In this document: positions 36,387-45,259 of the stretch, in pieces
How the letters are laid out: each line of letters begins with the position of its first letter
Position numbering within the stretch: position 1 is the first letter of the stretch
NCBI GenBank assembly: GCA_947494925.1
Contig: CANLWS010000010.1
Span: 1 to 64,000, forward strand
From: an uncultured Alteromonadaceae bacterium
GTDB lineage: Bacteria > Pseudomonadota > Gammaproteobacteria > Enterobacterales > Alteromonadaceae
Direction of reading: 5' to 3'
Length of the DNA: 64,000 nt
The notes under the pieces: generated by a model
Database searches by the model: none
Seen by the model: the letters and a program-made list of their open reading frames with translations, nothing else
What the model was told of the DNA's origin: nothing
Program-made: the position numbers and the translations under genes

Positions 36387-36827
36387 TTAATCAAATTTTT
36401 GTTTGAGCGCTTTCATGCCAAGCTCAGCTCGCTGCGCGATATTTGAACTAACAACGGCCAGCATGTCGTGGTCCAGCTTTTTAGGGTCTTGTCTTGAATA
36501 GTATGACACTTCAAACAGGAATCCTTTGCCCTGCGGCGTGAAATTCATATTCATTTGCGTTAACAGAGGTTGTGCATCCCCTTGGGTAACCAGAAATTTG
36601 TTTATGCTGATTTCCGTAACTTCAACGGTCTGTTCTAAGGTTGAATCGGCAAATTCAATTATTTCCAGATACTTCAATCCGGGAGAAGAAGGCTTGTGTG
36701 GATTTATTCGTTGTACCTTGAGCACACCCGGAAACCAGTTAGGGTAGTTTTCCAGATCAGTAACATATTCAAAAAAAGCATCGATTGGCGAGTATATTGT
36801 CAATGAAACAGAAGCAAGTAATATCAT
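36387..36827 (-). CDS. SRPBCC (START-like) family protein
   Basis: A single hydrophobic-ligand-binding fold of 146 residues is seen. The N-terminal pattern ASVSLTIYSPIDAFFEYVTDLENYPNWFPGVLKVQRI is typical of the polyketide cyclase/START group. The helix at the end (NIAQRAELGMKALKQKF) closes the pocket. I start at ATG 36827, five bases after AAGGGA; the open frame to 36875 would need a TTG start without a ribosome site. It is divergent from a LysR gene, which may regulate it. A small palindrome TGCAACTTGCA lies at 36871-36881. The ligand is unknown. Confidence 0.8.
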   Translation of the reverse strand: MILLASVSLTIYSPIDAFFEYVTDLENYPNWFPGVLKVQRINPHKPSSPGLKYLEIIEFADSTLEQTVEVTEISINKFLVTQGDAQPLLTQMNMNFTPQGKGFLFEVSYYSRQDPKKLDHDMLAVVSSNIAQRAELGMKALKQKFD

Positions 36828-36956
36828 TTTGTTCCCTTCAGGAGTGTGGGTAAGAGATGACATGGTAATGTGCAACTTGCATAACTTAAATTGACTTAAA
36901 ATTAATTACTGATTAACTTTTTAGAATTCATAATTTATCGAGCAACGGGTGATTGA

Positions 36957-37859
36957 ATGTCCAAATTCAGGCAATATCAAGTCTTTGTCCAGGTCAGTGA
37001 GCAAGGTTCAATCAGTCGAGCCGCCCCTTTTCTTAACATGTCGCAACCTGCGATAAGCAAGCAGATAATGTCACTTGAAACGTCGCTGAAAACACAATTA
37101 TTTGTGCGTTCACATAAAAAGCTGACCTTGACCGCGGCAGGCAAACAGTTTCTGGAGCATTGTAAGTTGATTATTGCGGAAGTGCGTAATGCTGAAGAAC
37201 AACTGCTAAATCAGCAGCAAGCCTTGACCGGGCGCATTGCTATCACATTATCCAAAGCGATAAGCCGTGGGCCTGTTTTCGACATCCTGGCTTCTTTTAG
37301 CCAACAATTCCCGGACATCAGATTCGATTTGCGATTCAGCGATACCTTTGAAGATATGCATGGTGAAGATATCGATTTCGCCCTTCGCCTGGGACAGCTC
37401 AGAGACAATTCTCATTTGATAGGCATTCCTCTTATTGAAACCCAGCTAATTGCTTGTGCCTCGCCTGCCTACCTACAAAAAACGTCGACACCGAAAAACT
37501 TGACCGAACTAGCCAATCATCAACTTGTCCTAATGTCACCACTAGCCATATCTGTAGCACTTCGTGATTATTTTTCGCAAAACAAGATAGACCGACAGTG
37601 TAAAAAATGCCATCAATGCGATGATATCGAAGCCGTATTTCAAAGTGTCAGAGCGGGTTTGGGTATTGGATTTTTTCTCGATTTATCTATTCAGAGTGAA
37701 TTGCAAAATAGTCGCCTGATGCACGTACTGCAGGAAGAAAAATTGCCACGTAAAATGCTTTATCTCGTGTATAAGAAATCAGAGAAGTTAAGTCAGAAGC
37801 ATCTGATGTTTAAAGAATTTATTAAATCGCAATTTACTTCGTATCAATTAGATCTATAA
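36957..37859 (+). CDS. LysR family transcriptional regulator
   Basis: The 300-residue protein has an N-terminal winged helix at residues 3-62 (VFVQVSEQGSISRAAPFLNMSQPAISKQIMSLE) and a LysR substrate-binding domain from about 90 to 295. The effector is unknown. It faces the SRPBCC gene across 129 bases and precedes the GFA gene by 14 bases, so it could control either. Confidence 0.93.
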   Translation: MSKFRQYQVFVQVSEQGSISRAAPFLNMSQPAISKQIMSLETSLKTQLFVRSHKKLTLTAAGKQFLEHCKLIIAEVRNAEEQLLNQQQALTGRIAITLSKAISRGPVFDILASFSQQFPDIRFDLRFSDTFEDMHGEDIDFALRLGQLRDNSHLIGIPLIETQLIACASPAYLQKTSTPKNLTELANHQLVLMSPLAISVALRDYFSQNKIDRQCKKCHQCDDIEAVFQSVRAGLGIGFFLDLSIQSELQNSRLMHVLQEEKLPRKMLYLVYKKSEKLSQKHLMFKEFIKSQFTSYQLDL

Positions 37860-37873
37860 AGGAGCCTGTTAAA

Positions 37874-38296
37874 ATGCCAGAAACTATAACCCTTAACGGA
37901 GCGTGCCTATGTGGCTCGGTCACTATTAGCGCCTCAAAAGCGAGTGATAAAGTGGGAGCATGCCACTGTGATATGTGTCGTAAATGGGGTGGCGGCCCTT
38001 TGATGGCGATTGATTGTGGCACTGAGGTCAGCTTCTCCGGTGAAGAAAACATTAATCAATTTCAATCTTCAGAATGGGCGCAAAGAGGTTTTTGTAAAAC
38101 CTGCGGCAGCCATCTGTTTTACAAACTATCGCAAACCGGCCAATACATTATGCCAACAGGCTTATTCGATGAAAAAAGTCAGTTGATTTTTGACCACCAG
38201 GTATTCATCGACGAAAAACCGTCTTATTACGAATTTGCCAATAAAACTGACGATATGACAGGCGAAGAAGTGTTTGCCAAGTTTGGTGGTTCATAA
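37874..38296 (+). CDS. GFA family (glutathione-dependent formaldehyde-activating-like) zinc protein
   Basis: This 140-residue protein binds zinc. C11 and C13 in ACLCGSV, C30, C32 and C35 in ACHCDMCRKWGG, and CKTCGSH near residue 76 supply the ligands. The family name comes from formaldehyde-activating enzyme, but most bacterial members have unknown roles. ATG 37874 follows AAAGGAG well spaced and lies 14 bases after the LysR stop, so the two share a transcript. Confidence 0.88.
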   Translation: MPETITLNGACLCGSVTISASKASDKVGACHCDMCRKWGGGPLMAIDCGTEVSFSGEENINQFQSSEWAQRGFCKTCGSHLFYKLSQTGQYIMPTGLFDEKSQLIFDHQVFIDEKPSYYEFANKTDDMTGEEVFAKFGGS

Positions 38297-38355
38297 ATAG
38301 AGGTTTCACTGGAGGCATATTCTAAGTACATGATAACCTATCAATATCTGTGCTA

Positions 38356-38997
38356 ATGATGAGCCTCGAAATGAATGCAGCTGAGTGGTTTCAAGGGTTT
38401 GCTGGTGCGTCGCCGGTGGAATGGGTCGCTACCATTTGTGGATTTTTGTGCGTTTATCTGATTATCAGACGCAGTATCTGGTGTTTCTTCTTCGGTTTTA
38501 TTCAGGTTAGTTTGTACACTTGGATATTTTTTGGTGTGAAACTTTATTCCGACATGATGCTGCATGTTTTTTACATGGGATTCCAGATCTACGGTTGGCG
38601 TGTCTGGTCAAAATCAAAGGATCCAAGTGGGCATATTCAGGTCAGCAAGGGTTCGGTTAACGAGTATTTGTTCTGGTTTGCCGTAGCGATTGTCAGCACT
38701 GTGGCGCTGGGCAGTTATATGTCAGCAAATACCGATGCGAGTTTCCCTTACCCAGACGCTTTTACTACCTCTGCCAGCCTGGTTGCACAATGGTTGCTTT
38801 CTCACAAAAAGCTACTTAACTGGAGTGTCTGGATAGTAGTCGACATAGTCGCAATTGCCATTTATTGGCAGAAAGGATTGTTTCCTACGTCAGCACTTTA
38901 CTTTTGCTTCCTGATCATGTCTTGTATAGGTCAGTATCAATGGTTGATGAATCTGCGTCATCAACAACAGTTAGATTTGGCAAGGGAAAACACATGA
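38356..38997 (+). CDS. pnuC: Nicotinamide riboside/mononucleotide transporter PnuC
   Basis: This inner-membrane protein of about 213 residues has seven predicted helices and the PnuC hallmark WFFGFIQVSLYTWIFF-like sequence followed by YSDMMLHVFYMGFQIYGWRVW. It imports nicotinamide riboside by facilitated diffusion, driven by phosphorylation inside. The start is uncertain: ATG 38356, 38359 and 38371 are all possible and none has a strong ribosome site. Its stop overlaps the next gene, which encodes the matching kinase domain. Confidence 0.93.
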   Translation: MMSLEMNAAEWFQGFAGASPVEWVATICGFLCVYLIIRRSIWCFFFGFIQVSLYTWIFFGVKLYSDMMLHVFYMGFQIYGWRVWSKSKDPSGHIQVSKGSVNEYLFWFAVAIVSTVALGSYMSANTDASFPYPDAFTTSASLVAQWLLSHKKLLNWSVWIVVDIVAIAIYWQKGLFPTSALYFCFLIMSCIGQYQWLMNLRHQQQLDLARENT

Positions 38998-39521
38998 TCC
39001 GGAAAGTCGTGTTTTTAGGCGCTCCTTCCACAGGAAAATCAACGCTTTGCAGCGCGTTGAGTAAAAAACTCAACACCAACTGGGTGCCTGAGTATGGTCG
39101 CGAATATTGGCTGGAGCATCAGGTTGACAGACGACTAACGCCCGAACAACTGTTACATATCGCGCTAACCCAGAACAAGTGGGAGGATGATTATGAAAAG
39201 CATGCCAATCACTTTTTACTATGTGACACCAACGCTTTCACAACCTGGCACTTCGCCCTGCACTACCACCAGAGTGCCCTTCCGGCATTGGAGCAATTGG
39301 CCAAAGACAGCTGGCAACGTTACGCGCTAATTGTGCTGTGTGACAATGACATTCCATATGATGATACCTGGGAACGGTCTGGTGATGCCAATCGCCAGGA
39401 ATTTCAGGACTTTCTAGAGGATTATTTACGAGAGCGTGAGATCCCGTTTGTGAAAGCCCAGGGGTCCGTCAATCGCAGAGTCGAAACTGTTCTGCGCGCA
39501 ATTGAACAATTGAATAACTAA
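38994..39521 (+). CDS. Nicotinamide-riboside-kinase-like ATPase (NadR C-terminal domain type)
   Basis: The 175-residue P-loop protein resembles the ribosylnicotinamide kinase domain of NadR: Walker A GAPSTGKSTL, followed by VPEYGREYW and LCDTNAFTTWHF. It lacks the helix-turn-helix and the adenylyltransferase domain of full NadR. The ATG at 38994 overlaps the pnuC stop (ATGA), so transporter and kinase are made together, giving a two-step NAD salvage unit that traps imported riboside as mononucleotide. The longer frame from 38865 only overlaps pnuC. Confidence 0.9.
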   Translation: MIRKVVFLGAPSTGKSTLCSALSKKLNTNWVPEYGREYWLEHQVDRRLTPEQLLHIALTQNKWEDDYEKHANHFLLCDTNAFTTWHFALHYHQSALPALEQLAKDSWQRYALIVLCDNDIPYDDTWERSGDANRQEFQDFLEDYLREREIPFVKAQGSVNRRVETVLRAIEQLNN

Positions 39522-39645
39522 CACATCAACGGATATTTGCTTTAACCACTTTTCCCCCCTATTTTATTACTCTGGATTTGCTTAACGCTGGTTTGGTGAT
39601 AGCATTCGGCCAATTTTATTTATTGATAGTTAGCAGGAATTTTCT

Positions 39646-40848
39646 ATGTCTCGCGTTCTGATTATTGGCGCTGGCGGTGTCGCCGCCGTAACAGTTAAAA
39701 AATGCGCTCGGTTACCCGAGCATTTCGATGAAATCTACCTTGCCAGCCGCACGGTATCAAAGTGTGAAGCTTTGCAAAATGAAGTGGGAGCAGATCGTGT
39801 CAAGGCGGTATTTGCAGTTGATGCTGATGATGCTGCACAAGTTGAAGCATTGATTAATCAAGTTAAGCCAGACCTGGTGGTTAACCTCGCCTTGCCATAC
39901 CAGGACTTGCCGATAATGGATGCTTGTCTGGCCTGTGGTGTGGATTATCTGGATACCGCAAATTACGAACCAAAAGATGAAGCCAAATTCGAATATTCCT
40001 GGCAATGGGCTTACCAGGACAGGTTTAAAGAAAAAGGGTTGATGGCACTGTTAGGCAGTGGATTCGACCCGGGTGTGACAAACGTCTATACAGCTTACGC
40101 CGCTAAACATTACTTTGATGAAATCCACTACCTGGATATCGTTGATTGTAACGGCGGTGACCATGGCCAGGCGTTTGCTACGAACTTCAATCCTGAGATT
40201 AATATCCGTGAGATCACCCAACGCGGTCGCTATTGGGAAAATGGGCAGTGGAAAGAAACGGATCCTCTCAGTGTCCGTGAAGATCTGGATTATCAGAATA
40301 TCGGCGTTCGTGCCTCTTATCTGATGTTTCATGAAGAACTGGAATCCTTAGTGAAGCATTTCCCCAGCATTAAACGTGCACGGTTCTGGATGACGTTTGG
40401 TGAAGCATACCTGACTCACCTCAACGTTTTGGAAGGAATTGGCATGACAAGTATCGAGCCAATTGAATTCCAGGGACAACAAATTGTACCGCTGGAGTTT
40501 CTAAAAGCCGTTTTGCCAAACCCAGGTTCACTGGCCGAAGGATATACCGGCATGACCTGTATCGGAACTTACATCACCGGTATTAAAGATGGACAGGAAA
40601 AAACCATCTTTATTTATAACAACTGTGACCACGCAGCCTGTTTTGAAGAAGTAGGAGCACAAGCGGTTTCTTATACAACTGGTGTACCAGCGATGATTGG
40701 TGCCGCTTTGATGCTCAATGGCACTTGGAAACAACCAGGAGTCTGGAACATGGAACAATTTGATCCTGACCCTTTTATGCAGATGCTTAACCAACATGGA
40801 CTGCCCTGGCAGGTGATTGAATGTGACGCGAGTCCATTCTCAAAATAA
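39646..40848 (+). CDS. Carboxynorspermidine dehydrogenase (saccharopine dehydrogenase family)
   Basis: The 400-residue protein has a Rossmann start, RVLIIGAGGVAAVTVKKCA, a motif VDYLDTANYEPKDE, and the long C-terminal saccharopine-dehydrogenase fold. It condenses aspartate semialdehyde with a diamine (diaminopropane or putrescine) and reduces the adduct to carboxynorspermidine or carboxyspermidine. The assignment is supported by the decarboxylase gene nspC immediately downstream. The ribosome site GCAGGAA lies seven or eight bases before ATG 39646. Confidence 0.93.
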   Translation: MSRVLIIGAGGVAAVTVKKCARLPEHFDEIYLASRTVSKCEALQNEVGADRVKAVFAVDADDAAQVEALINQVKPDLVVNLALPYQDLPIMDACLACGVDYLDTANYEPKDEAKFEYSWQWAYQDRFKEKGLMALLGSGFDPGVTNVYTAYAAKHYFDEIHYLDIVDCNGGDHGQAFATNFNPEINIREITQRGRYWENGQWKETDPLSVREDLDYQNIGVRASYLMFHEELESLVKHFPSIKRARFWMTFGEAYLTHLNVLEGIGMTSIEPIEFQGQQIVPLEFLKAVLPNPGSLAEGYTGMTCIGTYITGIKDGQEKTIFIYNNCDHAACFEEVGAQAVSYTTGVPAMIGAALMLNGTWKQPGVWNMEQFDPDPFMQMLNQHGLPWQVIECDASPFSK

Positions 40849-40868
40849 CCCGTTACCCATACATAAGT

Positions 40869-40891
40869 GGATCCTCAAAAGCTGAGGGTCC
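40869..40891 (+). terminator. Hairpin between the two polyamine genes (partial terminator or processing site)
   Basis: GGATCCTCA (40869-40877) pairs with TGAGGGTCC (40883-40891), with one G-T wobble, around AAAGC, followed by TTCTTTC. It lies in the 66-base gap and could lower read-through into nspC or protect the upstream message. Confidence 0.6.
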
Positions 40892-40914
40892 TTCTTTCAC
40901 ATTCGGAGTTTCCC

Positions 40915-42054
40915 GTGTCAGACCCCATGTTAAATCCCACAATTCCATCTCCTTGTTATGTTTGCGAAGAAGATAAATTGCTCGAAAATCTGCGCTTGAT
41001 GAAGCATGTACAACAGGCAGCTGGGGTGGATATTATTCTGGCCCTCAAAGGCTTCTCCATGTGGTCCACCTTTCCCTTGGTTGGTGAATATTTACAAGGC
41101 TGTACCGCCAGTTCAGTGTGGGAAGCCAAATTGGCTAAATATGAGATGGGAAAAGAAGTACACGCCTATTCTCCGGCCTACAAACAAAATGATATTGACG
41201 AACTGATCAAGCTGGTTAATCACTTGTCTTTTAATAGCCTGAGCCAATGGAAACGTTATAAGGAACAGCTCGAAGACGCTGGCATTTCAATCGGCCTGAG
41301 GGTCAATCCCGAACACAGGGAAGCGGAAACCGAACTATATGACCCCAGTGCGCCTGGTTCGAGGCTTGGTGTGAAGGCCAGTGATTTGGAGGGACAAGAC
41401 CTGGCAGGCATAGACGGTTTTCACGTGCATAATCTTTGTGAGTGTGATTCGTTTGCCACCGAGCGAACCATCAAAGCGGTTGAGGCTAAATTTTCTAAGT
41501 GGCTACCCAATTTGAAATGGATAAATCTGGGTGGTGGCCACCTGATGACCAGACAAGGTTACGATCTTGACCATCTGATCAAAACGTTAAAAGATTTTAA
41601 ATCCCGTCATCCGCATCTACATGTGATCATGGAACCTGGGTCAGCTGTTGCATGGCAAACTGGCCCCCTGATAGCTGAAGTTGTCGATATTGTTCACAAC
41701 GACGAGGCAATAGCTATCCTGGATATCTCTGCCACCGCACACATGCCTGATGTGCTGGAAATGCCGTATCGTCCTGAGATAAGAAACGCTGGTATTGCCG
41801 GAGAGAAGGGTTTTGACTACAAACTGGGTGGAAACTCCTGTTTGGCCGGTGACGTTATTGAGACCTATAGTTTCGATCATCAGTTGCAAATTGGTGAACG
41901 AATCATATTTGAAGACATGATCCATTACACCATGGTAAAAACGTCTTTCTTCAATGGCGTGGAACACCCGTCCATAGGGGTTTTGCGAACAAATGATGAG
42001 TTTGAGCTTGTGAAAGAATTTAGTTATCTGGACTTTAAATCACGCCTTTCTTGA
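40915..42054 (+). CDS. nspC: Carboxynorspermidine decarboxylase
   Basis: This PLP decarboxylase of the alanine-racemase fold makes norspermidine or spermidine. It has 379 residues. The PLP lysine is about K45 in ILALKGFSMW, with GFHVHNLCECDSF, NLGGGHLMTRQGYD and the C-terminal GGNSCLAGD containing the active-site cysteine. I use GTG 40915, which has CGGAG six bases upstream; the frame to 40867 runs through the hairpin. It forms the second step after the dehydrogenase gene. Confidence 0.95.
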   Translation: MSDPMLNPTIPSPCYVCEEDKLLENLRLMKHVQQAAGVDIILALKGFSMWSTFPLVGEYLQGCTASSVWEAKLAKYEMGKEVHAYSPAYKQNDIDELIKLVNHLSFNSLSQWKRYKEQLEDAGISIGLRVNPEHREAETELYDPSAPGSRLGVKASDLEGQDLAGIDGFHVHNLCECDSFATERTIKAVEAKFSKWLPNLKWINLGGGHLMTRQGYDLDHLIKTLKDFKSRHPHLHVIMEPGSAVAWQTGPLIAEVVDIVHNDEAIAILDISATAHMPDVLEMPYRPEIRNAGIAGEKGFDYKLGGNSCLAGDVIETYSFDHQLQIGERIIFEDMIHYTMVKTSFFNGVEHPSIGVLRTNDEFELVKEFSYLDFKSRLS

Positions 42055-42135
42055 TTGCATACTACGGTTTTGTAGACAAGACTCAGTATTACCAAACATT
42101 CACCAAGTGAGGCTCAATTCGGGCTTGGCCAATGC

Positions 42136-43197
42136 TTATGAAATCAGATGCTGTTTCGCATACTGTTCTGGCTCATAACCGGTAAACTTGCGGAATGCCC
42201 GCTTGAAGCTTTCGTAATGACAAAACCCAGCCTCTTGGGATAACTCTTCTATCTGCTCAGGCTCTGTGTCGGGTCTCATGGCATTTTTTACCGCTTCAAC
42301 GCGCATTTCATTGACGAAATCACAGAAATTCGTCCCTGCGCCTTGAGCGATTGCCCAACTGGTATCGCGCAGGCTTGCGCCTATTTCTCTGGCCAGATCC
42401 TGAACAGATAGCCCGCTGGTGCGATACCACCTGTCATCATGAACCTTGCTTTCTAAAACTCTGAAAAGCTGTTTGGCATTTTCTCTGTAGGCACTATCTA
42501 CTTCGATGCTTATCTGTCTTTCCTGACTCTCAAACTCTTCCAATCCATCAAAAAGTGGCGGCTTTCGCAAAACCTTGTTAATCAGAAAACCAAATGCAAC
42601 TGAGACTAATATGAGATCAATCAGGTTCCAATGCTGAACAACACCTATCGCCAGATTATGTTGTACAGTCAGACGTATCAACTCCAACAGATAAACCAGA
42701 CCAAGCATGAACACAAACTGATAAACCCAGTACAACCTTGTGGATTCGGCATAAGAGACAGTAAAAAACGAGGCAAAATGGTATTTACGTACCAATCTCA
42801 GGGACAAGATCGCATAACCAAGTTGTGACAAAAACAACAAATAAATCAAGGAGTCAGATTGTGCCCCCATGACTAATACCACCAACATGGGCATGAAGTG
42901 GCAGAGCTTAAACAAGAAGCGCTGAGCATTCACATAAACCAGCCCACAAACAAAAAGATAAAAAGCGGGTCCAACGGCAAAGCCAAAGGCCACGAGCAGT
43001 TGGTCAGGGGATAAGAAATAATAGGACTGTGAACTTGTGAGCAATGCAAACGTTGTAGCGCTGGAAACTAACAGGAAAAGGCGCAGACCTACCAAGCGTT
43101 TTCTACCGGATATCAGCAGACAAGCGGCTAACAGCAACACACCCAATATAAAGGTTAGTGTAGTAACTGGATTTATAGATATATTATTTAATAGCAT
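42136..43197 (-). CDS. AraC family regulator with membrane-spanning N-terminus
   Basis: The 353-residue protein has about seven hydrophobic helices (roughly residues 12-210) followed by a C-terminal AraC helix-turn-helix pair (about 250-350: GLSVQDLAREIGASLRDTSW, IEELSQEAGFCHYESFKRAFRKFTGYEPEQY). Membrane-bound AraC proteins sense an envelope or lipid signal, but the ligand is not known. No adjacent target gene is obvious; nspC is convergent and the exporter lies upstream in the same direction. Confidence 0.88.
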   Translation of the reverse strand: MLLNNISINPVTTLTFILGVLLLAACLLISGRKRLVGLRLFLLVSSATTFALLTSSQSYYFLSPDQLLVAFGFAVGPAFYLFVCGLVYVNAQRFLFKLCHFMPMLVVLVMGAQSDSLIYLLFLSQLGYAILSLRLVRKYHFASFFTVSYAESTRLYWVYQFVFMLGLVYLLELIRLTVQHNLAIGVVQHWNLIDLILVSVAFGFLINKVLRKPPLFDGLEEFESQERQISIEVDSAYRENAKQLFRVLESKVHDDRWYRTSGLSVQDLAREIGASLRDTSWAIAQGAGTNFCDFVNEMRVEAVKNAMRPDTEPEQIEELSQEAGFCHYESFKRAFRKFTGYEPEQYAKQHLIS

Positions 43198-43361
43198 GGC
43201 GATTTATTGTTTTTGTTTACTGCTATAACGATTAAGTGTAGACCAATTAACTACCCGATTGCACTGATTTTTATTTATTTTAGTAATTCCCCATAAAATA
43301 AGGGGTTAAAGTAAATTCCGCCCAACTTTTTTGGTATCTGATATCGCGAATACTCAGGCGA

Positions 43362-44243
43362 TCAGGTGTTTTTCAACTGTCTCATACCTAAAATAACCAA
43401 AAAGACGCCTACTAAGTGCATCCATCCCAGCGGCTCATCCAATAGAAGGTTTGAGAAAACAATGGTCATCAGCGGGCCTACAGTGCCGACAATCCCAGCT
43501 TTACTTGCTCCTATTACTTTCACCCCCGCACTAACCATAAATGAGGGGATTAAAGTACAGAATATGGCAATGATGGCTGCGCCGGTATATTCCTGATAGG
43601 AAAGCGTTGTTAACCCTTCTGTTCCTGCCAGAAAAGAGTGAATTAGCAGACTGATTGATGCAGCAATCATGGCAAAGCAAATAAATCGCTGACTACCAAT
43701 TTTCCGTGAATATATCTGATTGGCGACCATGTACCAGGCCGTAAGAATACTCGCTACAAACACCAGCATACTGCCCAGTAAAAGCTGCTCCCCACCAAAG
43801 CTCAAATCAGCAATAAAAAACAGCACTATGCCCACGTAGGATAATGTCAATGCCAACCAAAGTTTACGAGAAGGTTTTTCGTCCAGAATCAACCAGCCAA
43901 ACAACATTGCAATGGCCGGGTAACAAAACAGGATAATGCGTTCCAAACCTGCACTGATGTATAACAATCCTTTCAGGTCAAGATAACTGGCAGTGTGATA
44001 ACAGGCTATCCCGGCAATCATACAAGCAATCAGCTCTTTGGTTGTAAACTGCCCCCAGCCGGATTTTTTCACCACCCACAAGAGAATCCCAATATAAAAA
44101 GGCAATACAATCAGCATTCTTAATGTCTGTAGTTCGAGGGGGCCAATGCCATATTGGTATAGAATTTTGACCACTATCGCCTTGCTGGAGAACAATAATG
44201 TCCCCAGCACTACGTAAAAAATCCCTTTGTTTTGCGGCGTCAA
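43362..44243 (-). CDS. DMT superfamily transporter (EamA family)
   Basis: The 293-residue membrane protein has ten predicted helices in two EamA repeats (about 5-140 and 150-290). FSSKAIVVKILYQYG lies in the first helix, and GTVGPLMTIVFSNLLLDEPLGWMHLVG is the conserved end of the second repeat. Such proteins export amino acids or other metabolites. It starts at TTG 44243 behind AAGGA spaced eight bases away. The substrate is unknown. Confidence 0.9.
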   Translation of the reverse strand: MTPQNKGIFYVVLGTLLFSSKAIVVKILYQYGIGPLELQTLRMLIVLPFYIGILLWVVKKSGWGQFTTKELIACMIAGIACYHTASYLDLKGLLYISAGLERIILFCYPAIAMLFGWLILDEKPSRKLWLALTLSYVGIVLFFIADLSFGGEQLLLGSMLVFVASILTAWYMVANQIYSRKIGSQRFICFAMIAASISLLIHSFLAGTEGLTTLSYQEYTGAAIIAIFCTLIPSFMVSAGVKVIGASKAGIVGTVGPLMTIVFSNLLLDEPLGWMHLVGVFLVILGMRQLKNT

Positions 44244-44275
44244 CGGCGTGATCCTTAGTTAATTTTAAAGTGATA

Positions 44276-45259
44276 TCAGAGATCTAAGTCTTTCGAATAG
44301 TGCAGTTTTCGTTGGTTATCCATAATGATCACATCGTACCCCGGTGTTCTGTTCACCAGATTAATGCCTTTTTTAACGCCAAGCACAAACACCGCAGTGG
44401 AAAGGGCATCGTTAAACGTACTGCGAGGTCCAACTATGGTGACACTTTGTACTTCGGAAACTGACTTACCGCTTTTGGGTGACAAAATATGATGATAACG
44501 TTCGCCATTGTCTTCAAAAAATCGTTCATAATCCCCTGAAGTAGACATTGCTGTGTCAACCAGGGGTAGCACAACTGCTTGCCTGTCGCGATTTCGAGGA
44601 TCACGTATCCCCACCATCCATGGACGTCCCCTTCTGTCACCCAATAAGCCTGTATCCCCGCCTGCTGTGACTAATGCGTGTTCAATACCCATTTGCCGTA
44701 GAAGTGCAATCGCATTGTCAACGGCATGCCCTTTGGCTATGCCGCCCAAATCAATTTTAACCTTGTCATTGGCGAAACTGATCCGTTTACTATCCTTCTC
44801 AAACTGAATGTGACGATAACTCACTGCCGCCAGCAAGTTGTCAATTTGTTGTGTTGAAGGTTTAATTTGTTCCCGATAGTTATACAAAAAACCAACGCTG
44901 GCGAAGGTTATGTCGAATGCTCCTTCCGTTTCCTCTGATATTCCAGTGGACAACTTAATAAGGTCATACAATTCTGACGAAATGGAAACAGCTTCCTTCG
45001 CTGCTCTGGCGTTGAGTTGGGACAATTCACTTTGCGGAATATAAGGGCTCATTAACTGATTAATGCGCTCCATCTCGTTCATTACCAGCTCAATTGCCTG
45101 TTGACCTTGTTGCTGATTATCCGCCCAGATCTCAGTATGGATGTTGGTCCCCATTATGCCTCTATCGCCCACGTACCAGTCTGCTTTTGCATGAAAACCC
45201 AAGGTACAAACCAGCAAGAATATGCTGGACTCAATCAACCTTTTAACTACTCTATTCAT
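44276..45259 (-). CDS. apbE: FAD:protein FMN transferase (ApbE family)
   Basis: This periplasmic enzyme attaches FMN covalently to threonine in flavoproteins such as NqrB/C or RnfD/G. It has 327 residues and a signal peptide (about 1-26, ending AKA). Key blocks are RGIMGTNIHTEIW, DLGGIAKGHAVDNAI, ALVTAGGDTGLLGDRRGRPW and the late TSGDYERFFEDNGERYHHILSPKSG. The ATG at 45259 overlaps the end of rsmI (ATGAATAG), so it is coupled to that gene. No nqr or rnf genes are in view. Confidence 0.93.
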   Translation of the reverse strand: MNRVVKRLIESSIFLLVCTLGFHAKADWYVGDRGIMGTNIHTEIWADNQQQGQQAIELVMNEMERINQLMSPYIPQSELSQLNARAAKEAVSISSELYDLIKLSTGISEETEGAFDITFASVGFLYNYREQIKPSTQQIDNLLAAVSYRHIQFEKDSKRISFANDKVKIDLGGIAKGHAVDNAIALLRQMGIEHALVTAGGDTGLLGDRRGRPWMVGIRDPRNRDRQAVVLPLVDTAMSTSGDYERFFEDNGERYHHILSPKSGKSVSEVQSVTIVGPRSTFNDALSTAVFVLGVKKGINLVNRTPGYDVIIMDNQRKLHYSKDLDL

